64,000 nt of DNA from Fulvivirga sediminis. Its GTDB lineage: Bacteria > Bacteroidota > Bacteroidia > Cytophagales > Cyclobacteriaceae. Under the pieces are notes generated by a model. The model saw nothing but the letters and a program-made list of their open reading frames with translations, searched no databases and had not been told where the DNA came from. Both the position numbers and the translations under genes were made by a program. Shown piece after piece: positions 38,029 to 48,291 of the stretch; positions within the stretch are counted from its first letter, which is position 1; every line of letters starts with the position of its first letter. The stretch spans positions 1-64,000 of the forward strand of contig NZ_JAESIY010000004.1 in assembly GCF_016757215.1 (NCBI RefSeq), given 5' to 3'.

Positions 38029-38922
38029 TTAAACCACTTTACTCTTTGCTCTACTCTGAGACGCCTTTAAAGTGTTTAGCAACAAAGAAGCAATAGTCAT
38101 AGGACCTACTCCACCAGGAACAGGTGTGATGTAGCTTGACTTAGGCGCTACCTCATCAAATTCAACATCACCCTTCAAAACATACCCTTTAGAGGCTTCA
38201 TCAGAAGCTATTCTGGTAATACCTACGTCTACCACAATTACCCCTTCTTTCACCATATCTCCTTTAATAAGACCTGGCTTACCAGTTGCTACAATGAGGA
38301 TATCTGCCTTTTTTGTATGCTCTTCAAGATTGTTGGTATGAATATGACAAACGGTGACTGTAGCATTTTCATGGTAAGACATGATAATGCTCATTGGCGC
38401 CCCCACTGTGCGGCTGTTACCCACCATCACACAATGCTTACCCTGAATATCTATATCATACCTTTTCAATAGCTCCACAATTCCGTAAGGAGTAGCAGGC
38501 ATTAACCCAGGGTTTTTGGAGGTGATTTTACCATAATTAAGGTTAGTAAAACCATCTACATCTTTCTCAGGCATTATTCTTTCTGTAACCTTAGTAGATG
38601 AAATATGCTCTGGCAATGGCAACTGCACTATTAAACCATCAATATCATCATCAGCATTTATACGCTCAATCTCTGACATGAGTTTATTTTCACTAATGCT
38701 ATCAGGAAAATTAAGCAGCGTATATTCGAACCCTACTTTTTTACAAGACTTAATCTTATTATTTACATAGGTATGACTAGCACCATCATCCCCTACTAGT
38801 ATAGCAGCCAAATGAGGCCTCTTACCTCCCTGATCAACTATTTTTGTTACTTGTTCTGCAATCTCCTCTTTAATATCATCGGCAACTTTTTTACCGTCAA
38901 GAATGATAGTTTCTCCAGACAT
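38029..38922 (-). CDS. folD: FolD, methylene-THF dehydrogenase/cyclohydrolase
   Basis: FolD is the bifunctional enzyme interconverting 5,10-methylene-THF and 10-formyl-THF. The 297-residue protein has the catalytic Lys in YVNNKIKSCKKVGF (about 53-66) and the QLPLPEHI motif. The cofactor loop is VMVGNSRTVGAPM (about 165-177), and the C-terminal signature is ITPVPGGVGPMTIASLL. It lies 34 bp after lepA on the same strand. Confidence 0.96.
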   Translation of the reverse strand: MSGETIILDGKKVADDIKEEIAEQVTKIVDQGGKRPHLAAILVGDDGASHTYVNNKIKSCKKVGFEYTLLNFPDSISENKLMSEIERINADDDIDGLIVQLPLPEHISSTKVTERIMPEKDVDGFTNLNYGKITSKNPGLMPATPYGIVELLKRYDIDIQGKHCVMVGNSRTVGAPMSIIMSYHENATVTVCHIHTNNLEEHTKKADILIVATGKPGLIKGDMVKEGVIVVDVGITRIASDEASKGYVLKGDVEFDEVAPKSSYITPVPGGVGPMTIASLLLNTLKASQSRAKSKVV

Positions 38923-38956
38923 TAGAAATATTTACTATTTATTTGAATATAAAATG

Positions 38957-40741
38957 TTAATCTAATTTCAATACAGCCATAAATGCCTCTTGCGGTATCT
39001 CTACGTTACCGACCTGTCTCATACGCTTCTTACCCTTCTTCTGCTTCTCCAGAAGTTTTCTCTTACGGCTAATATCACCACCATAACATTTTGCCAATAC
39101 GTTCTTTCTCATGGCTTTCACTGATTCTCTGGCGATGATTTTAGTTCCAATAGAGGCCTGAATAGCGATCTCAAACATTTGACGAGGGATAAGCTCTCTC
39201 AGTTTTTCGCACAATCTCTTACCCCATTCATACGCCTTGTCTCTATGCACAATGGCTGAAAGAGCATCTACTCTATCACCATTAAGCATAATATCAAGTT
39301 TCACCATAGTAGATTGCCTGAAACCAATAAGTTCGTAATCCAAAGAAGCGTATCCTTTAGACAGTGTCTTTAGTTTATCGAAGAAGTCAAATACAATTTC
39401 AGATAGAGGCAGCTCAAAAGTAAGCTCTACCCTTTCTGTAGTTAGGTAAACCTGATTTTTAATAATACCCCTCTTGTCCATACAAAGACTGATGATATTA
39501 CCTATAAACTCATCTTTAGTGATTATCTGAGCTCTTATGAAAGGCTCTTCTATATGAGAGATAGTATTCGGCTCCGGCATTTCTGAAGGAGCATTAATTT
39601 TAATAATGGTGCCATCTGATTTCACTGCATGAAACTGAACTGAAGGAACGGTAGTAATTACCGTCATATCAAACTCACGTTCAAGCCTTTCCTGCACAAT
39701 TTCCATATGCAGCATTCCCAGGAAACCACATCGGAACCCAAATCCCAGAGCGGCAGATGTTTCAGGTTCCCATATCAATGAAGCATCGTTGAGCTGAAGT
39801 TTCTCCATAGAAGCCCTAAGCTCTTCAAACTCACTAGTTTCTACAGGATAAATACCCGCAAATACCATTGGCTTCACATTTTCGAAACCTTTTACAGCCT
39901 CACATGGCTTATTAACATGAGTGATGGTATCTCCAACCTTCACCTCTTTGGCCACTTTAATACCTGAGATGATATATCCTACGTTGCCGGCTTTGATGGT
40001 ATCTTTTGGCTGCTGCTGTAATTTTAGCACCCCAATCTCATCTGCTTCGTAGGTTTTACCTGTATTTACAAACTTTACTTTGTCTCCTTTATTAATTTCA
40101 CCATCAAATACTCTGAAGTATACTTCTATTCCTCTGAATGGATTAAATACAGAGTCGAAGATCATCGCCTTTAATGGTTTTTGAAGATCGCCTTTGGGTG
40201 CAGGAATTCTATGAATGATAGCCTCAAGGATATCAGTAATACCTATTCCTTCTTTAGCACTGGCATGAATAACGTCAGTAGGATCACACCCGATAAGACT
40301 TACAATCTCATCAGTAACCTCCTCAGGCATAGCGCTAGGAAGGTCAATTTTATTAAGCACAGGAATTATTTCCAGATCGTGTTCTAAAGCCAGATAAAGG
40401 TTAGAAATAGTCTGAGCCTCAATACCCTGAGCGGCATCTACTATGAGCAAAGCGCCTTCGCAGGCAGCTATAGAACGTGACACTTCGTAAGAAAAGTCTA
40501 CGTGCCCTGGAGTGTCTATCAGGTTTAAAGTATAAGTCTGCCCTTCATGAACATAGTCCATCTGAATAGCATGACTTTTAATAGTGATACCACGCTCACG
40601 CTCCAAATCCATATCATCAAGCAACTGCGCCTGCATATCGCGTTCGTTTACAGTTCCTGTTGATTGTAAAAGCCTGTCGGCCAGCGTACTTTTACCGTGG
40701 TCAATATGGGCTATTATACAAAAGTTTCTTATTTGCTCCAT
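38957..40741 (-). CDS. lepA: LepA, elongation factor 4
   Basis: This translational GTPase is linked to ribosome biogenesis and back-translocation. Its 594 residues match the family length. The G1 motif is AHIDHGKST (about 10-18), G2/G3 are in [14 protein letters not shown] and DTPGHVDF, and G4 is NKID. EF-G-like domains follow, ending in the LepA-specific C-terminal domain with [25 protein letters not shown]. It is upstream of folD on the same strand, and the start region faces the divergent DUF4924 gene. Confidence 0.97.
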   Translation of the reverse strand: MEQIRNFCIIAHIDHGKSTLADRLLQSTGTVNERDMQAQLLDDMDLERERGITIKSHAIQMDYVHEGQTYTLNLIDTPGHVDFSYEVSRSIAACEGALLIVDAAQGIEAQTISNLYLALEHDLEIIPVLNKIDLPSAMPEEVTDEIVSLIGCDPTDVIHASAKEGIGITDILEAIIHRIPAPKGDLQKPLKAMIFDSVFNPFRGIEVYFRVFDGEINKGDKVKFVNTGKTYEADEIGVLKLQQQPKDTIKAGNVGYIISGIKVAKEVKVGDTITHVNKPCEAVKGFENVKPMVFAGIYPVETSEFEELRASMEKLQLNDASLIWEPETSAALGFGFRCGFLGMLHMEIVQERLEREFDMTVITTVPSVQFHAVKSDGTIIKINAPSEMPEPNTISHIEEPFIRAQIITKDEFIGNIISLCMDKRGIIKNQVYLTTERVELTFELPLSEIVFDFFDKLKTLSKGYASLDYELIGFRQSTMVKLDIMLNGDRVDALSAIVHRDKAYEWGKRLCEKLRELIPRQMFEIAIQASIGTKIIARESVKAMRKNVLAKCYGGDISRKRKLLEKQKKGKKRMRQVGNVEIPQEAFMAVLKLD

Positions 40742-40910
40742 GTATGAATGTTTCCTCTCTATATGATTCTAACTGGCAGAATTTAAAAGTGCAAAGGTAG
40801 ATATTTATATGTACTTAACTAACATTGCAGAATACTAATTATTAACAGAAAATTAAAGTCATTAATCTCAAGTTTTTAATATTTGTATTTCTTTCAAAAA
40901 ACTGATCAGT

Positions 40911-41444
40911 ATGAACATAGCCGAAAATAAAAAGCAGAACAACATTTCAGAATATATTATTTACATGTACCAGACCGAAGATCTGATCAGAGTATATGAA
41001 TTTGACATTGAGCTCATTAAACAATACGTAATAAAACACTTCCCCGTAAGTGAGGAAGAGAAGGCTGAAATGGCAGAGTGGTACCTAGAAATAATGGCTC
41101 AAATGAAAAAGGAAGAGATACATGAAAAGGGCCATTTATCAACCGTACAAAAATATGTAGAACACCTATCAAGAATGATGGATGATCTAAAGACTAGCAA
41201 TGAAGAGTTTAAAAAAATTTATGATAACGCTGCTCCTTATATAAAAGAAAGTCTTGAAATAGCTCAAGGGCAAATTACAGATGAAGTTCAAATATGCTTA
41301 AATGGGATTTATGGATTGCTACTGGCTCGCATGAATGGCCGTGAGGTTCCTCAGGAGCTTATGCCTGGCATCAATTCGTTTGGAGATGTTCTTTCATACT
41401 TGAGTTTTAAATATAAACAGAAGAATTTTTTGAGTGATAATTAA
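40911..41444 (+). CDS. DUF4924-family protein of unknown function
   Basis: This 177-residue cytosolic, mostly helical, acidic protein resembles the Bacteroidota-restricted family DUF4924. Its N terminus MNIAENKKQNNISEYIIYMYQTEDLIR and its C terminus INSFGDVLSYLSFKYKQK fit that family as I remember it. There is no signal peptide, membrane segment or catalytic motif. It is monocistronic, divergent from lepA and convergent with the amidohydrolase gene. No function can be assigned. Confidence 0.75.
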   Translation: MNIAENKKQNNISEYIIYMYQTEDLIRVYEFDIELIKQYVIKHFPVSEEEKAEMAEWYLEIMAQMKKEEIHEKGHLSTVQKYVEHLSRMMDDLKTSNEEFKKIYDNAAPYIKESLEIAQGQITDEVQICLNGIYGLLLARMNGREVPQELMPGINSFGDVLSYLSFKYKQKNFLSDN

Positions 41445-41481
41445 AGAATCACCTGGCAGAGCTATAAATCCTCTGCCTACC

Positions 41482-42759
41482 CTACCTCTTTAAAACTTCA
41501 CCGCCCTTCATCACAAACACCACTTCTTCCATAGTGTGGATATTCTCTAATGGATTTTCATTTACAGCTATAATGTCTGCCATTTTACCTTTTTCAATAG
41601 AGCCATATTTCTGATCAATTCTAAGCATTTGCGCAGGAATAATGGTTGCAGCCTGAATAGCCTTCATCGGAGGCATTCCTACTTCCACCATATATCCAAA
41701 TTCCTTTCCGTTATCTCCATGAGGGAATACTCCTGCATCTGTACCAAAAACAATGTTAACACCTCTTTTATAAGCTTCTGCAAAGGTGCTTTGTATTTTC
41801 GGGCCAATAGCTAATGCTTTAGGCACTACCAGCGCAGGATAAAAACCCTCAATTTTTGCCTTTTCCGCTACAAACTTGCCAGCCGAAATGGTAGGCACAT
41901 AATAGGTGCCTTTTTCTTTCATCAAATCCATAATCTCAGGAGTCATTAGGGTACCATGCTCAATAGAAGTAATTCCTGCCTGTACGGCACGTTTCATCCC
42001 TTCAGCTCCATGTGCGTGCGCTGCGGTGATCATTCCATATTCATTAGCCGTCTGTACAATGGCCTCCAACTCATCCATTTGAAATTGAGGGCCAGAGCCA
42101 TCTTTAGCAACACTCAGTACGCCACCTGTAGCGGTTATTTTTATTACATCTGCTCCATTTTTATATCTCTGGCGCACCGCTTTTCTTGCCTCATATGGCC
42201 CATTAATAACACCATCATGCGGGCCTGGGTCTCCCATCAGATCATGTCTGTAACTATTAGTAGGATCCGCATGGCCGCCAGTAGTAGCTATGGACTTACC
42301 TGCAGAATATATTCTAGGCCCTATTACCTTGCCTGAATTAATGGCATCTCTCAAAGCCGTATTAACTCCGCTTCCACCCAGATCTCTAACCGTAGTAAAC
42401 CCAGCCATTAGCGTAAGCTTAGCGTATACCGTGGCATTAAAAGCAATATCAGCCTCATTTAACTTAAACTCATCAATATAAGAAGTTGGGCTGGCCTCTC
42501 CCTCCAGGTGAACATGCATGTCCATCAGTCCTGGCAAAACTGTTTTGTCTTTTAGATCGATGATTTGATCTCCTGAGGCTGGCTTAGCGTATCCCTTTTT
42601 TACTTCTACAATTTCTTCATCCACCACCAAAATAGTCATCTCCTGCTGCACCTTGTCACTTTTGCCATCTATCAGGTTTCCACAATAAATCAATGTTTGT
42701 TGGGCATAGAGAGCATTCACCATCAATAAGCTCAATAGGAGTAGGTAGATCTTTTTCAT
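41482..42759 (-). CDS. Exported metal-dependent amidohydrolase (imidazolonepropionase-like)
   Basis: The ATG at 42759 is chosen because it places a clean signal peptide, [20 protein letters not shown], at the start; an upstream ATG at 42777 would add six residues. The mature enzyme has metal ligands His82/His84 (MDMHVHLEG), a Lys in [13 protein letters not shown] likely to be carboxylated, further His in [12 protein letters not shown] and SIEHG, and Asp in [11 protein letters not shown]. This is the layout of amidohydrolase subfamily enzymes such as Xaa-Pro/Xaa-Arg dipeptidases. The substrate is unknown. It follows eutC by 35 bp, but an ethanolamine link is doubtful because it is exported. 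Confidence 0.85.
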   Translation of the reverse strand: MKKIYLLLLSLLMVNALYAQQTLIYCGNLIDGKSDKVQQEMTILVVDEEIVEVKKGYAKPASGDQIIDLKDKTVLPGLMDMHVHLEGEASPTSYIDEFKLNEADIAFNATVYAKLTLMAGFTTVRDLGGSGVNTALRDAINSGKVIGPRIYSAGKSIATTGGHADPTNSYRHDLMGDPGPHDGVINGPYEARKAVRQRYKNGADVIKITATGGVLSVAKDGSGPQFQMDELEAIVQTANEYGMITAAHAHGAEGMKRAVQAGITSIEHGTLMTPEIMDLMKEKGTYYVPTISAGKFVAEKAKIEGFYPALVVPKALAIGPKIQSTFAEAYKRGVNIVFGTDAGVFPHGDNGKEFGYMVEVGMPPMKAIQAATIIPAQMLRIDQKYGSIEKGKMADIIAVNENPLENIHTMEEVVFVMKGGEVLKR

Positions 42760-42794
42760 AAAGTAAAATATAATCAAAAAACCAATATCACAAG

Positions 42795-43556
42795 TCAGGC
42801 ATTGAGATTCCCCATATTGTCTTTGAGTTTCACGCCAGATATTTTCTTAGAAAAGGCCTCCTGAATAATATAAAAGATTTTATCTGCCGCAGCCGGGTAC
42901 ACCAAGCCATTAGGCCTGATATTGGAAATACAGTTTCTACTTTCATCAGTAAGGCCTTTTTTAGGTTTATAGGTGAGATAAGCACCAAGGCTCTCCGGGG
43001 AGCTTAACCCAGGCCTTTCCCCTATAAGTATGAGCGAAAGTCCTGCATTTAGCCTTTCTCCAATGTCATCAGCTAAAGCTACCCTGCTCTGCTCTGAAAT
43101 AATGATAGGTGCTACTGTTTTATGAGCGTCCTGTAGTTTCGGCAGCAACTCTTTTAATAGTGGTACTGCATGCTTATTCACCGCTGAAGAAGAAAGTCCA
43201 TCTGCCAGGATGATCACCACTTCAGAGCCTGAATCATTAATTTCATCTAATTTCTTAGCAGAGGCATCATTTAAAAATTTGCCTAGATCGGGCCGTTTTA
43301 AATATTGCTCTCTATTTTCGACCTTACTGCTTACACAAATCACCTGCTGAGGCAAGGCCTCCACCTCCACTTTTAGCTTTTCAATATCTAAATGAGAATA
43401 AACGGCATCTCTGGCATGTGCATGAGCCATTTGAAAAGCCAACGACTCTTTCAAAGGTATGCTAGTGCCATTTCTCCCTAAAACTATTCGGGCTGAAGTA
43501 TATTCTTTCAAGCTCTTCCATTGGTCTGGTTGATTATTAGGCGCAGGTTTATCCAT
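42795..43556 (-). CDS. eutC: Ethanolamine ammonia-lyase small subunit
   Basis: EutC is the small subunit of the adenosylcobalamin-dependent lyase that splits ethanolamine into acetaldehyde and ammonia. The 253-residue protein has [33 protein letters not shown], the conserved B12-side region, and [43 protein letters not shown]. It starts 2 bp after eutB. Its length, shorter than the E. coli protein at the N terminus, is common outside microcompartment operons. Confidence 0.95.
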   Translation of the reverse strand: MDKPAPNNQPDQWKSLKEYTSARIVLGRNGTSIPLKESLAFQMAHAHARDAVYSHLDIEKLKVEVEALPQQVICVSSKVENREQYLKRPDLGKFLNDASAKKLDEINDSGSEVVIILADGLSSSAVNKHAVPLLKELLPKLQDAHKTVAPIIISEQSRVALADDIGERLNAGLSLILIGERPGLSSPESLGAYLTYKPKKGLTDESRNCISNIRPNGLVYPAAADKIFYIIQEAFSKKISGVKLKDNMGNLNA

Positions 43557-43558
43557 AA

Positions 43559-44938
43559 TTATAAATGGTTTAGACTTTCTAAAAGATGTGCCGATTGAGC
43601 ATTACTTATCTTACCTTGTTCATCCATGATACCAAAGTTTAGCAACCACTTTTCAAACTCCGGAGCGGGCTTCAAGCCCAGCACCTGCCTTACATACAGG
43701 GCATCATGAAAAGACGTAGACTGATAATTCAGCATAATATCATCGGCACCAGGAACGCCCATAATGTAATTGCAGCCTGCCACTCCCAACAGTGTCAGCA
43801 GGTTATCCATATCATCCTGATCGGCCTCCGCGTGATTCGTATAGCAAATGTCCACCCCCATAGGCAAGCCCATTAGCTTACCGCAGAAATGATCCTCTAA
43901 GGCTGCTCTTATAATCTGCTTACCATCATATAGATATTCTGGACCAATAAAACCTACCACAGTATTAACTAGCAGCGGACTATACCTCCTGGCCACTGCA
44001 TAAGCTCTTACTTCACAAGTTTGCTGATCCAGATCATGATGAGCTCCTGCCGAAAAGCAGCTCCCCTGACCTGTTTCAAAGTACATGACATTATCCCCTA
44101 CCGTGCCTCGTTTTAGAGAGCGAGTGGCTTCCAAAGCCTCATCTAAAAGTTTAAGATCAATCCCGAAGCTCTTATTGGCAGCTTCCGTTCCTGCTATTGA
44201 TTGAAAATTAAGATCTACTGGCGCTTTAGCCTCTATAATTTCCATGGTGGTAGTAACATGGCAAAGCACGCAGGTCTGAGTAGGTATTTCATATTTTTGA
44301 ATAAACATATCCAACACTTCAAGTAACTGCCTTACTCTTGATGGGCTATCGCTAGCTGGGTTAATCCCAATTACCGCGTCTCCACTGCCATACATCAGTC
44401 CATCTAAAATGCTGGCGGCTATTCCTTTTATATCATCCGTAGGGTGATTAGGCTGCAATCGGGTAGAAAAACAGCCTTTTAAGCCCAATGTGTTTCTAAA
44501 GCGACTTACCACTTCACACTTTTTAGCCACAGCAATTAACTCCTGATTTCTCATAAGCTTACTTACTGCCGCCACCATTTCCGGGGTTAATCCAGGCGAT
44601 AAGTCAGCAATATCTGTTCCTGCAATTTCTTCAGAAAGCAGCCAATCTCTTAAATCGCCTACCGTAAAAGAACTCACCTTTTCAAATCTTTCTTTATGAT
44701 GCGTATCTATAATAAGACGGGTCACTTCATCTTTTTCATAATCAATAAGGTGCTCGATGAGGAATTGTTTTAAAGGCACATCGGCCAGCACAATCTGTGC
44801 TGCAATGCGCTCTTCATAGGTTTTAGCTGCCACACCTGCCAGCACATCACCTGAACGATGCGGTGAAGCTTTAGCCATGAGCTCCCGAAGGCTCTCAAAA
44901 TTGTAGGTATTATTTTTTACGGTATACTTATAAATCAT
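43559..44938 (-). CDS. eutB: Ethanolamine ammonia-lyase large subunit
   Basis: EutB is the catalytic TIM-barrel subunit binding ethanolamine and adenosylcobalamin. The 459-residue protein has N-terminal ASPHRSGDVLAGVAA, SRFRNTLGLKGCFSTRLQPNHPTD, GDAVIGINPASDSPSRV, YFETGQGSCFSAGAHHDLDQQTCE and LMGLPMGVDICYTNHAEADQDDMD. All are typical of the full-length enzyme. It lies 4 bp after the permease gene and 2 bp before eutC. No shell, EutA reactivase or aldehyde dehydrogenase gene is in the window. The cell must import or make cobalamin. Confidence 0.96.
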   Translation of the reverse strand: MIYKYTVKNNTYNFESLRELMAKASPHRSGDVLAGVAAKTYEERIAAQIVLADVPLKQFLIEHLIDYEKDEVTRLIIDTHHKERFEKVSSFTVGDLRDWLLSEEIAGTDIADLSPGLTPEMVAAVSKLMRNQELIAVAKKCEVVSRFRNTLGLKGCFSTRLQPNHPTDDIKGIAASILDGLMYGSGDAVIGINPASDSPSRVRQLLEVLDMFIQKYEIPTQTCVLCHVTTTMEIIEAKAPVDLNFQSIAGTEAANKSFGIDLKLLDEALEATRSLKRGTVGDNVMYFETGQGSCFSAGAHHDLDQQTCEVRAYAVARRYSPLLVNTVVGFIGPEYLYDGKQIIRAALEDHFCGKLMGLPMGVDICYTNHAEADQDDMDNLLTLLGVAGCNYIMGVPGADDIMLNYQSTSFHDALYVRQVLGLKPAPEFEKWLLNFGIMDEQGKISNAQSAHLLESLNHL

Positions 44939-44942
44939 AACC

Positions 44943-46280
44943 CTAAATTTCTTTTTCCAATAATAAATCTGCCTTTATTTTGTTTTTATGCTTACCTAAC
45001 ACAACATACACAATCATAATAACGATCAGCGATAGAAAGAAAATCAAACTAAGAAATGGATTATACCAAATAATAGCACCTAGACTTACGCAGCAAAGCA
45101 ATAATGCAATAGCAGGAAACAAAGGATAAAACGGCGCCTTAAAGGGTCTTTCAAGGTCTGGTTCTTTTTTTCTTAACACAAAAAGACTGACCATACTGAT
45201 GACATACATCACTAAAGCTCCGAGCACACTCATGATTATCACCTGATCGGTAGTTCCTGATAGCAAAGCCAGACAGCCAACTACGCCGCCAGCTACCAAA
45301 GCCCAATGTGGCGTTCTGAATTTTTGATTTACTTTACCTAAGAAAGATGGTAAATACCCTGCCCTAGCCAAGGCAAATAGCTGCCTGGAATAACCTATAA
45401 TTATACCATGAAAAGAAGCTATCAATCCGAATAAGCCAATACTCGCAAATAATTTAGTCCAAGAATTATCTTTACCCAGCACTACACTTAGCGCTTCAGG
45501 AAGTGGGTAATCTATATCACTCAGGTTCCTCCAGCTGGTTACTCCTCCTGTAAGCAACATTACTCCCAGCGCGAGTAAAACCAGTGTAATAAGACTATAA
45601 ATATACCCTTTCGGGATGTTCTTTTTAGGATCTTCCACCTCTTCAGCCACCATAGCCACACCTTCTATAGCCAGATAAAACCATATAGCAAAAGGTAACG
45701 CAGCAAACACACCTGACCAGCCAAAAGGCATAGGCTCGCTCATAAAAGTGTTTATTTCAAAATCAGGAGCCACCAACCCCATATACAACATGAGCTCAGC
45801 CACAGCCAGCAGAGTAACTATCAAAGAAAAAACGGCAGACTCCTTAATCCCTAATAAGTTAACACCTGTAAAAACCACAAAACATAGTATAGCAGTAGGC
45901 AAAATAGGAATGGCTGGATGCAAAAAGTGCAGATAACTACTCAAAGCCAGCGCTATGGCCGGCGGGGCAAATAAAAATTCTATTAAAGTGGCATAGCCAG
46001 CAATAAAACCTCCCATAAAGCCAAAGGCGCGATAAGAATAGGCAAATGGACCTCCGGCATGAGGTATAGAAGAGGTAAGCTCAGTAAAGCTAAATATAAA
46101 GGTGACATACATGAGAGTAACTATGAGAGTAGCTATCAGAAAACCAACGGTTCCTGATACACCCCAGCCATAATTCCACCCAAAATATTCTCCTGAAATA
46201 ACGAGGCCAACGGCTATAGCCCATAAATGGACCGGACGCAGTACTTTCCTTAGACCGGGTTCTTCGGACTTATCATTCAT
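44943..46280 (-). CDS. APC-family ethanolamine permease
   Basis: This 445-residue inner-membrane transporter has about 12 hydrophobic helices. The N-terminal segment LRKVLRPVHLWAIAVGLVISGEYFGWNYGW matches ethanolamine permeases of the amino acid-polyamine-organocation superfamily. Helix 3 contains SIPHAGGPFAYSYRAFG. The neighbouring EVEDPKKNIPKG loop is an APC hallmark. It is 4 bp upstream of eutB, which strongly supports ethanolamine as the substrate. The methyltransferase gene lies 33 bp upstream on the same strand. Confidence 0.9.
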   Translation of the reverse strand: MNDKSEEPGLRKVLRPVHLWAIAVGLVISGEYFGWNYGWGVSGTVGFLIATLIVTLMYVTFIFSFTELTSSIPHAGGPFAYSYRAFGFMGGFIAGYATLIEFLFAPPAIALALSSYLHFLHPAIPILPTAILCFVVFTGVNLLGIKESAVFSLIVTLLAVAELMLYMGLVAPDFEINTFMSEPMPFGWSGVFAALPFAIWFYLAIEGVAMVAEEVEDPKKNIPKGYIYSLITLVLLALGVMLLTGGVTSWRNLSDIDYPLPEALSVVLGKDNSWTKLFASIGLFGLIASFHGIIIGYSRQLFALARAGYLPSFLGKVNQKFRTPHWALVAGGVVGCLALLSGTTDQVIIMSVLGALVMYVISMVSLFVLRKKEPDLERPFKAPFYPLFPAIALLLCCVSLGAIIWYNPFLSLIFFLSLIVIMIVYVVLGKHKNKIKADLLLEKEI

Positions 46281-46313
46281 AAAAGGTTAGGTTTTAGGTT
46301 TAGTTTCTTCTAA

Positions 46314-47006
46314 TCAACTAAACGGCTGAAGTACTGCCAGGTACTCGTCCTCCTCTCCCTCAAATACCACATAAGTAGCCCATCCTACTTCTGCAGCTAC
46401 ACGCTGCAAGGTATCCTGATCAATATAAAGCCATTTAAAAAGCTCTCCTTGTTCCTGTTTGTATTCAAACTGATATTCTACTTGCCCGTAATAATAATCT
46501 GGATACTCTCCTTCTTCGTACAGGTATTCAATATCACTGGAATCTATAATTATACGGCCATTTTCAGCAAGTAGCGTTCTGGCAAAAGTGAGGAAATTTT
46601 TAAATGCCCGTAGTGTTCCTAATATTCCGGTTCCGTTCATCAGCATAAGGATAGTATCATACTTACGATCTGGACGATATTTCAACAAATCACAATGTAC
46701 AATATTTTTAACTCCCCGCTGACTCATCACCTTACATGCTTTCTTAGAGCTATCTAAAGCCACAGTATGATGCATATCTTGTAATATCAAGGTATGAACA
46801 CCAGCTCCAGCTCCTACATCAAGCACCACACCATCACATAATTCAATAGCGTAATTTTCCATATCAGAAAGATCATCCGGCTCCCTAAAAAACACCTCCA
46901 CTGGCATCTCTTCGGGCTCTCCGTAATTATTATGAATAAGGAGAGGTGGTTCAAAAGTACCGTTATGATAATCTAACAATGCTTGACCATATACATCTTC
47001 TGGCAT
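46314..47006 (-). CDS. Class I SAM-dependent methyltransferase
   Basis: This 230-residue protein has the SAM-binding motif I VLDVGAGAGVHTLIL at about 61-75. The acidic motif II is in HTVALDSSKKACKVM, and a motif IV-like segment is KYDTILMLMNGTGILGTL. It resembles uncharacterised class I methyltransferases of Bacteroidota, and the substrate is not predictable. It lies directly upstream of the ethanolamine permease gene, and co-transcription is possible. A gene-free stretch of about 610 bp lies upstream. Confidence 0.8.
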   Translation of the reverse strand: MPEDVYGQALLDYHNGTFEPPLLIHNNYGEPEEMPVEVFFREPDDLSDMENYAIELCDGVVLDVGAGAGVHTLILQDMHHTVALDSSKKACKVMSQRGVKNIVHCDLLKYRPDRKYDTILMLMNGTGILGTLRAFKNFLTFARTLLAENGRIIIDSSDIEYLYEEGEYPDYYYGQVEYQFEYKQEQGELFKWLYIDQDTLQRVAAEVGWATYVVFEGEEDEYLAVLQPFS

Positions 47007-47618
47007 ACAAACGTGACTTTAATAAATATAACCTTATCAATACTGCTATGAAAGGATCAGCGATAAATATATCTGAATTTCATTAATTATACCACTAATT
47101 ATAGCATCTACCTGAAATTAACATGAAACAACCTGCCTTGACTAATGACAGTACTGTGAAAACATAAGCAAATAGCACGTAATATGAAAAGGCCGAAACT
47201 ATTGAGGTGTAATCAAATTATGACTCACTACCGATCGTCCACATTTTGACACGGCTGTGTTTTCATCTTGCTGTACCGCCTTGAGGTGAAATAATATAGA
47301 AAAACAGGCTTTTCTCAAGTCCTTAGTGGCAGTTCATGGCTATGAAATATTTCAGTAAGCGGAAGACCTCTCAGCAAGAAAGAGTTTTTTGTCACTTTTT
47401 TGATCTATTGCCAAAAAGTAAGGACCCTAAGCAATGGAATGCAAAGACTAGACAATCCAAGTTGGCTGGTATTTGTGAAAATCTACCTTAAAACAATGGA
47501 TTGATGTATTCTTTCGATCTAATGATATGTCATTCTTCTTGGTGCGACCAAAACAAATGTCAGGTCTCATGATGACATTATTCAAGATTATCATTTACTT
47601 TATCGCTTAACGTTTATT
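47007..47618. other. Gene-poor stretch between the methyltransferase and AcpH genes
   Basis: About 610 bp with no convincing gene. The only sizeable frame is a 51-codon plus-strand ORF at 47336-47491. The octamer TTGAGGTG occurs twice about 90 bases apart. No transposase signature, tRNA or strong terminator was seen. It may be the remnant of a lost gene plus the promoter of the acpH-like gene. Confidence 0.5.
47336..47491 (+). CDS. Doubtful short ORF
   Basis: This 51-residue frame starts MAMKYFSKRKTSQQERVF, with HFFDLLPKSKDPKQWNAK in the middle. It is basic and resembles no family I can name. Similar lysine-rich phrases occur in spurious ORFs within intergenic DNA, so this may be a non-coding relic. 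Confidence 0.2.
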   Translation: MAMKYFSKRKTSQQERVFCHFFDLLPKSKDPKQWNAKTRQSKLAGICENLP

Positions 47619-48203
47619 ATGAATTTACTTGCACACGCTTATTTATCAGGAGACAACACTAAGATACTGGTAGGAAACCTTATCGGTGATTTTGTGAAAG
47701 GTAAAAGGTATGAGCAATATGCAGGTGATCTAAAAAAAGGAATTTTACTGCACAGGCAAATCGACGAATACACTGACACGCACCCTGTGGTAATCCAAAG
47801 TAAAAGACGCCTTTCTGAAAAATACAGGCATTACAGCGGCGTAATTGTAGACTTATTCTATGATTACTTCCTAGCATCTCAATGGCAAGAATACCACCAC
47901 GCCAGTTTAGAAGATTTCTCCTCTCAGGTATATCAATCTATAAACAAACTATCTACACTAATACCTGCAAAAGCTAATGAAATGTTTGGTTACATGGAGC
48001 GTGGCAACTGGTTGCTTAACTATAGGGAGGTTAAAGGCATAGACAGTGCCTTAACAGGACTTTCTCACCGCACTAAGTTTCTTTCTAAAATGGAACAAGC
48101 AGCAGATGACCTGGTAGCTTTTAATAAAGAGTTTAAAGAAGAGTTTGATGAATTTTTTCCGCAGATAAAAGCCTTTACTGAAGAGTGGATGCGCCACAAT
48201 TAA
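47619..48203 (+). CDS. ACP phosphodiesterase-like protein (AcpH, DUF479)
   Basis: AcpH removes the phosphopantetheine arm from acyl carrier protein. The 194-residue protein has the family N terminus MNLLAHAYLSGDNTKILVGNLIGDFVKG. The HD-like helical core includes GILLHRQIDEYTDTHPVV (about 42-59) and YRHYSGVIVDLFYDYFLASQW, whose His and Asp residues would bind the metal. It stands alone on the plus strand, ahead of a small unknown gene. Enzymatic activity is inferred from the family. Confidence 0.88.
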   Translation: MNLLAHAYLSGDNTKILVGNLIGDFVKGKRYEQYAGDLKKGILLHRQIDEYTDTHPVVIQSKRRLSEKYRHYSGVIVDLFYDYFLASQWQEYHHASLEDFSSQVYQSINKLSTLIPAKANEMFGYMERGNWLLNYREVKGIDSALTGLSHRTKFLSKMEQAADDLVAFNKEFKEEFDEFFPQIKAFTEEWMRHN

Positions 48204-48257
48204 ACAATTCTCTGCATACACCGTAATTAGAATAACTGCTAAAACCAATGGTTTTAT

Positions 48258-48265
48258 TAATTTTG
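48258..48265 (+). promoter_or_regulatory. -7 box upstream of the 122-aa hypothetical gene
   Basis: TAATTTTG matches TAnnTTTG and lies 26 bp before the ATG at 48292. Nineteen bases upstream the triplet is CTG, one base off TTG. It suggests separate transcription from the AcpH-like gene. Confidence 0.5.
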
Positions 48266-48291
48266 CATATCACTAAAATTCAGAAATTGCT

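Noticed and set aside
41454-41480. Hairpin between the DUF4924 and amidohydrolase genes
   Set aside because: GGCAGAG and CTCTGCC pair, but no T tract follows on either strand, so it was not called a terminator.
41482-47006. Ethanolamine microcompartment operon
   Set aside because: Only the lyase subunits and a permease are present; no shell or associated enzyme genes were found.
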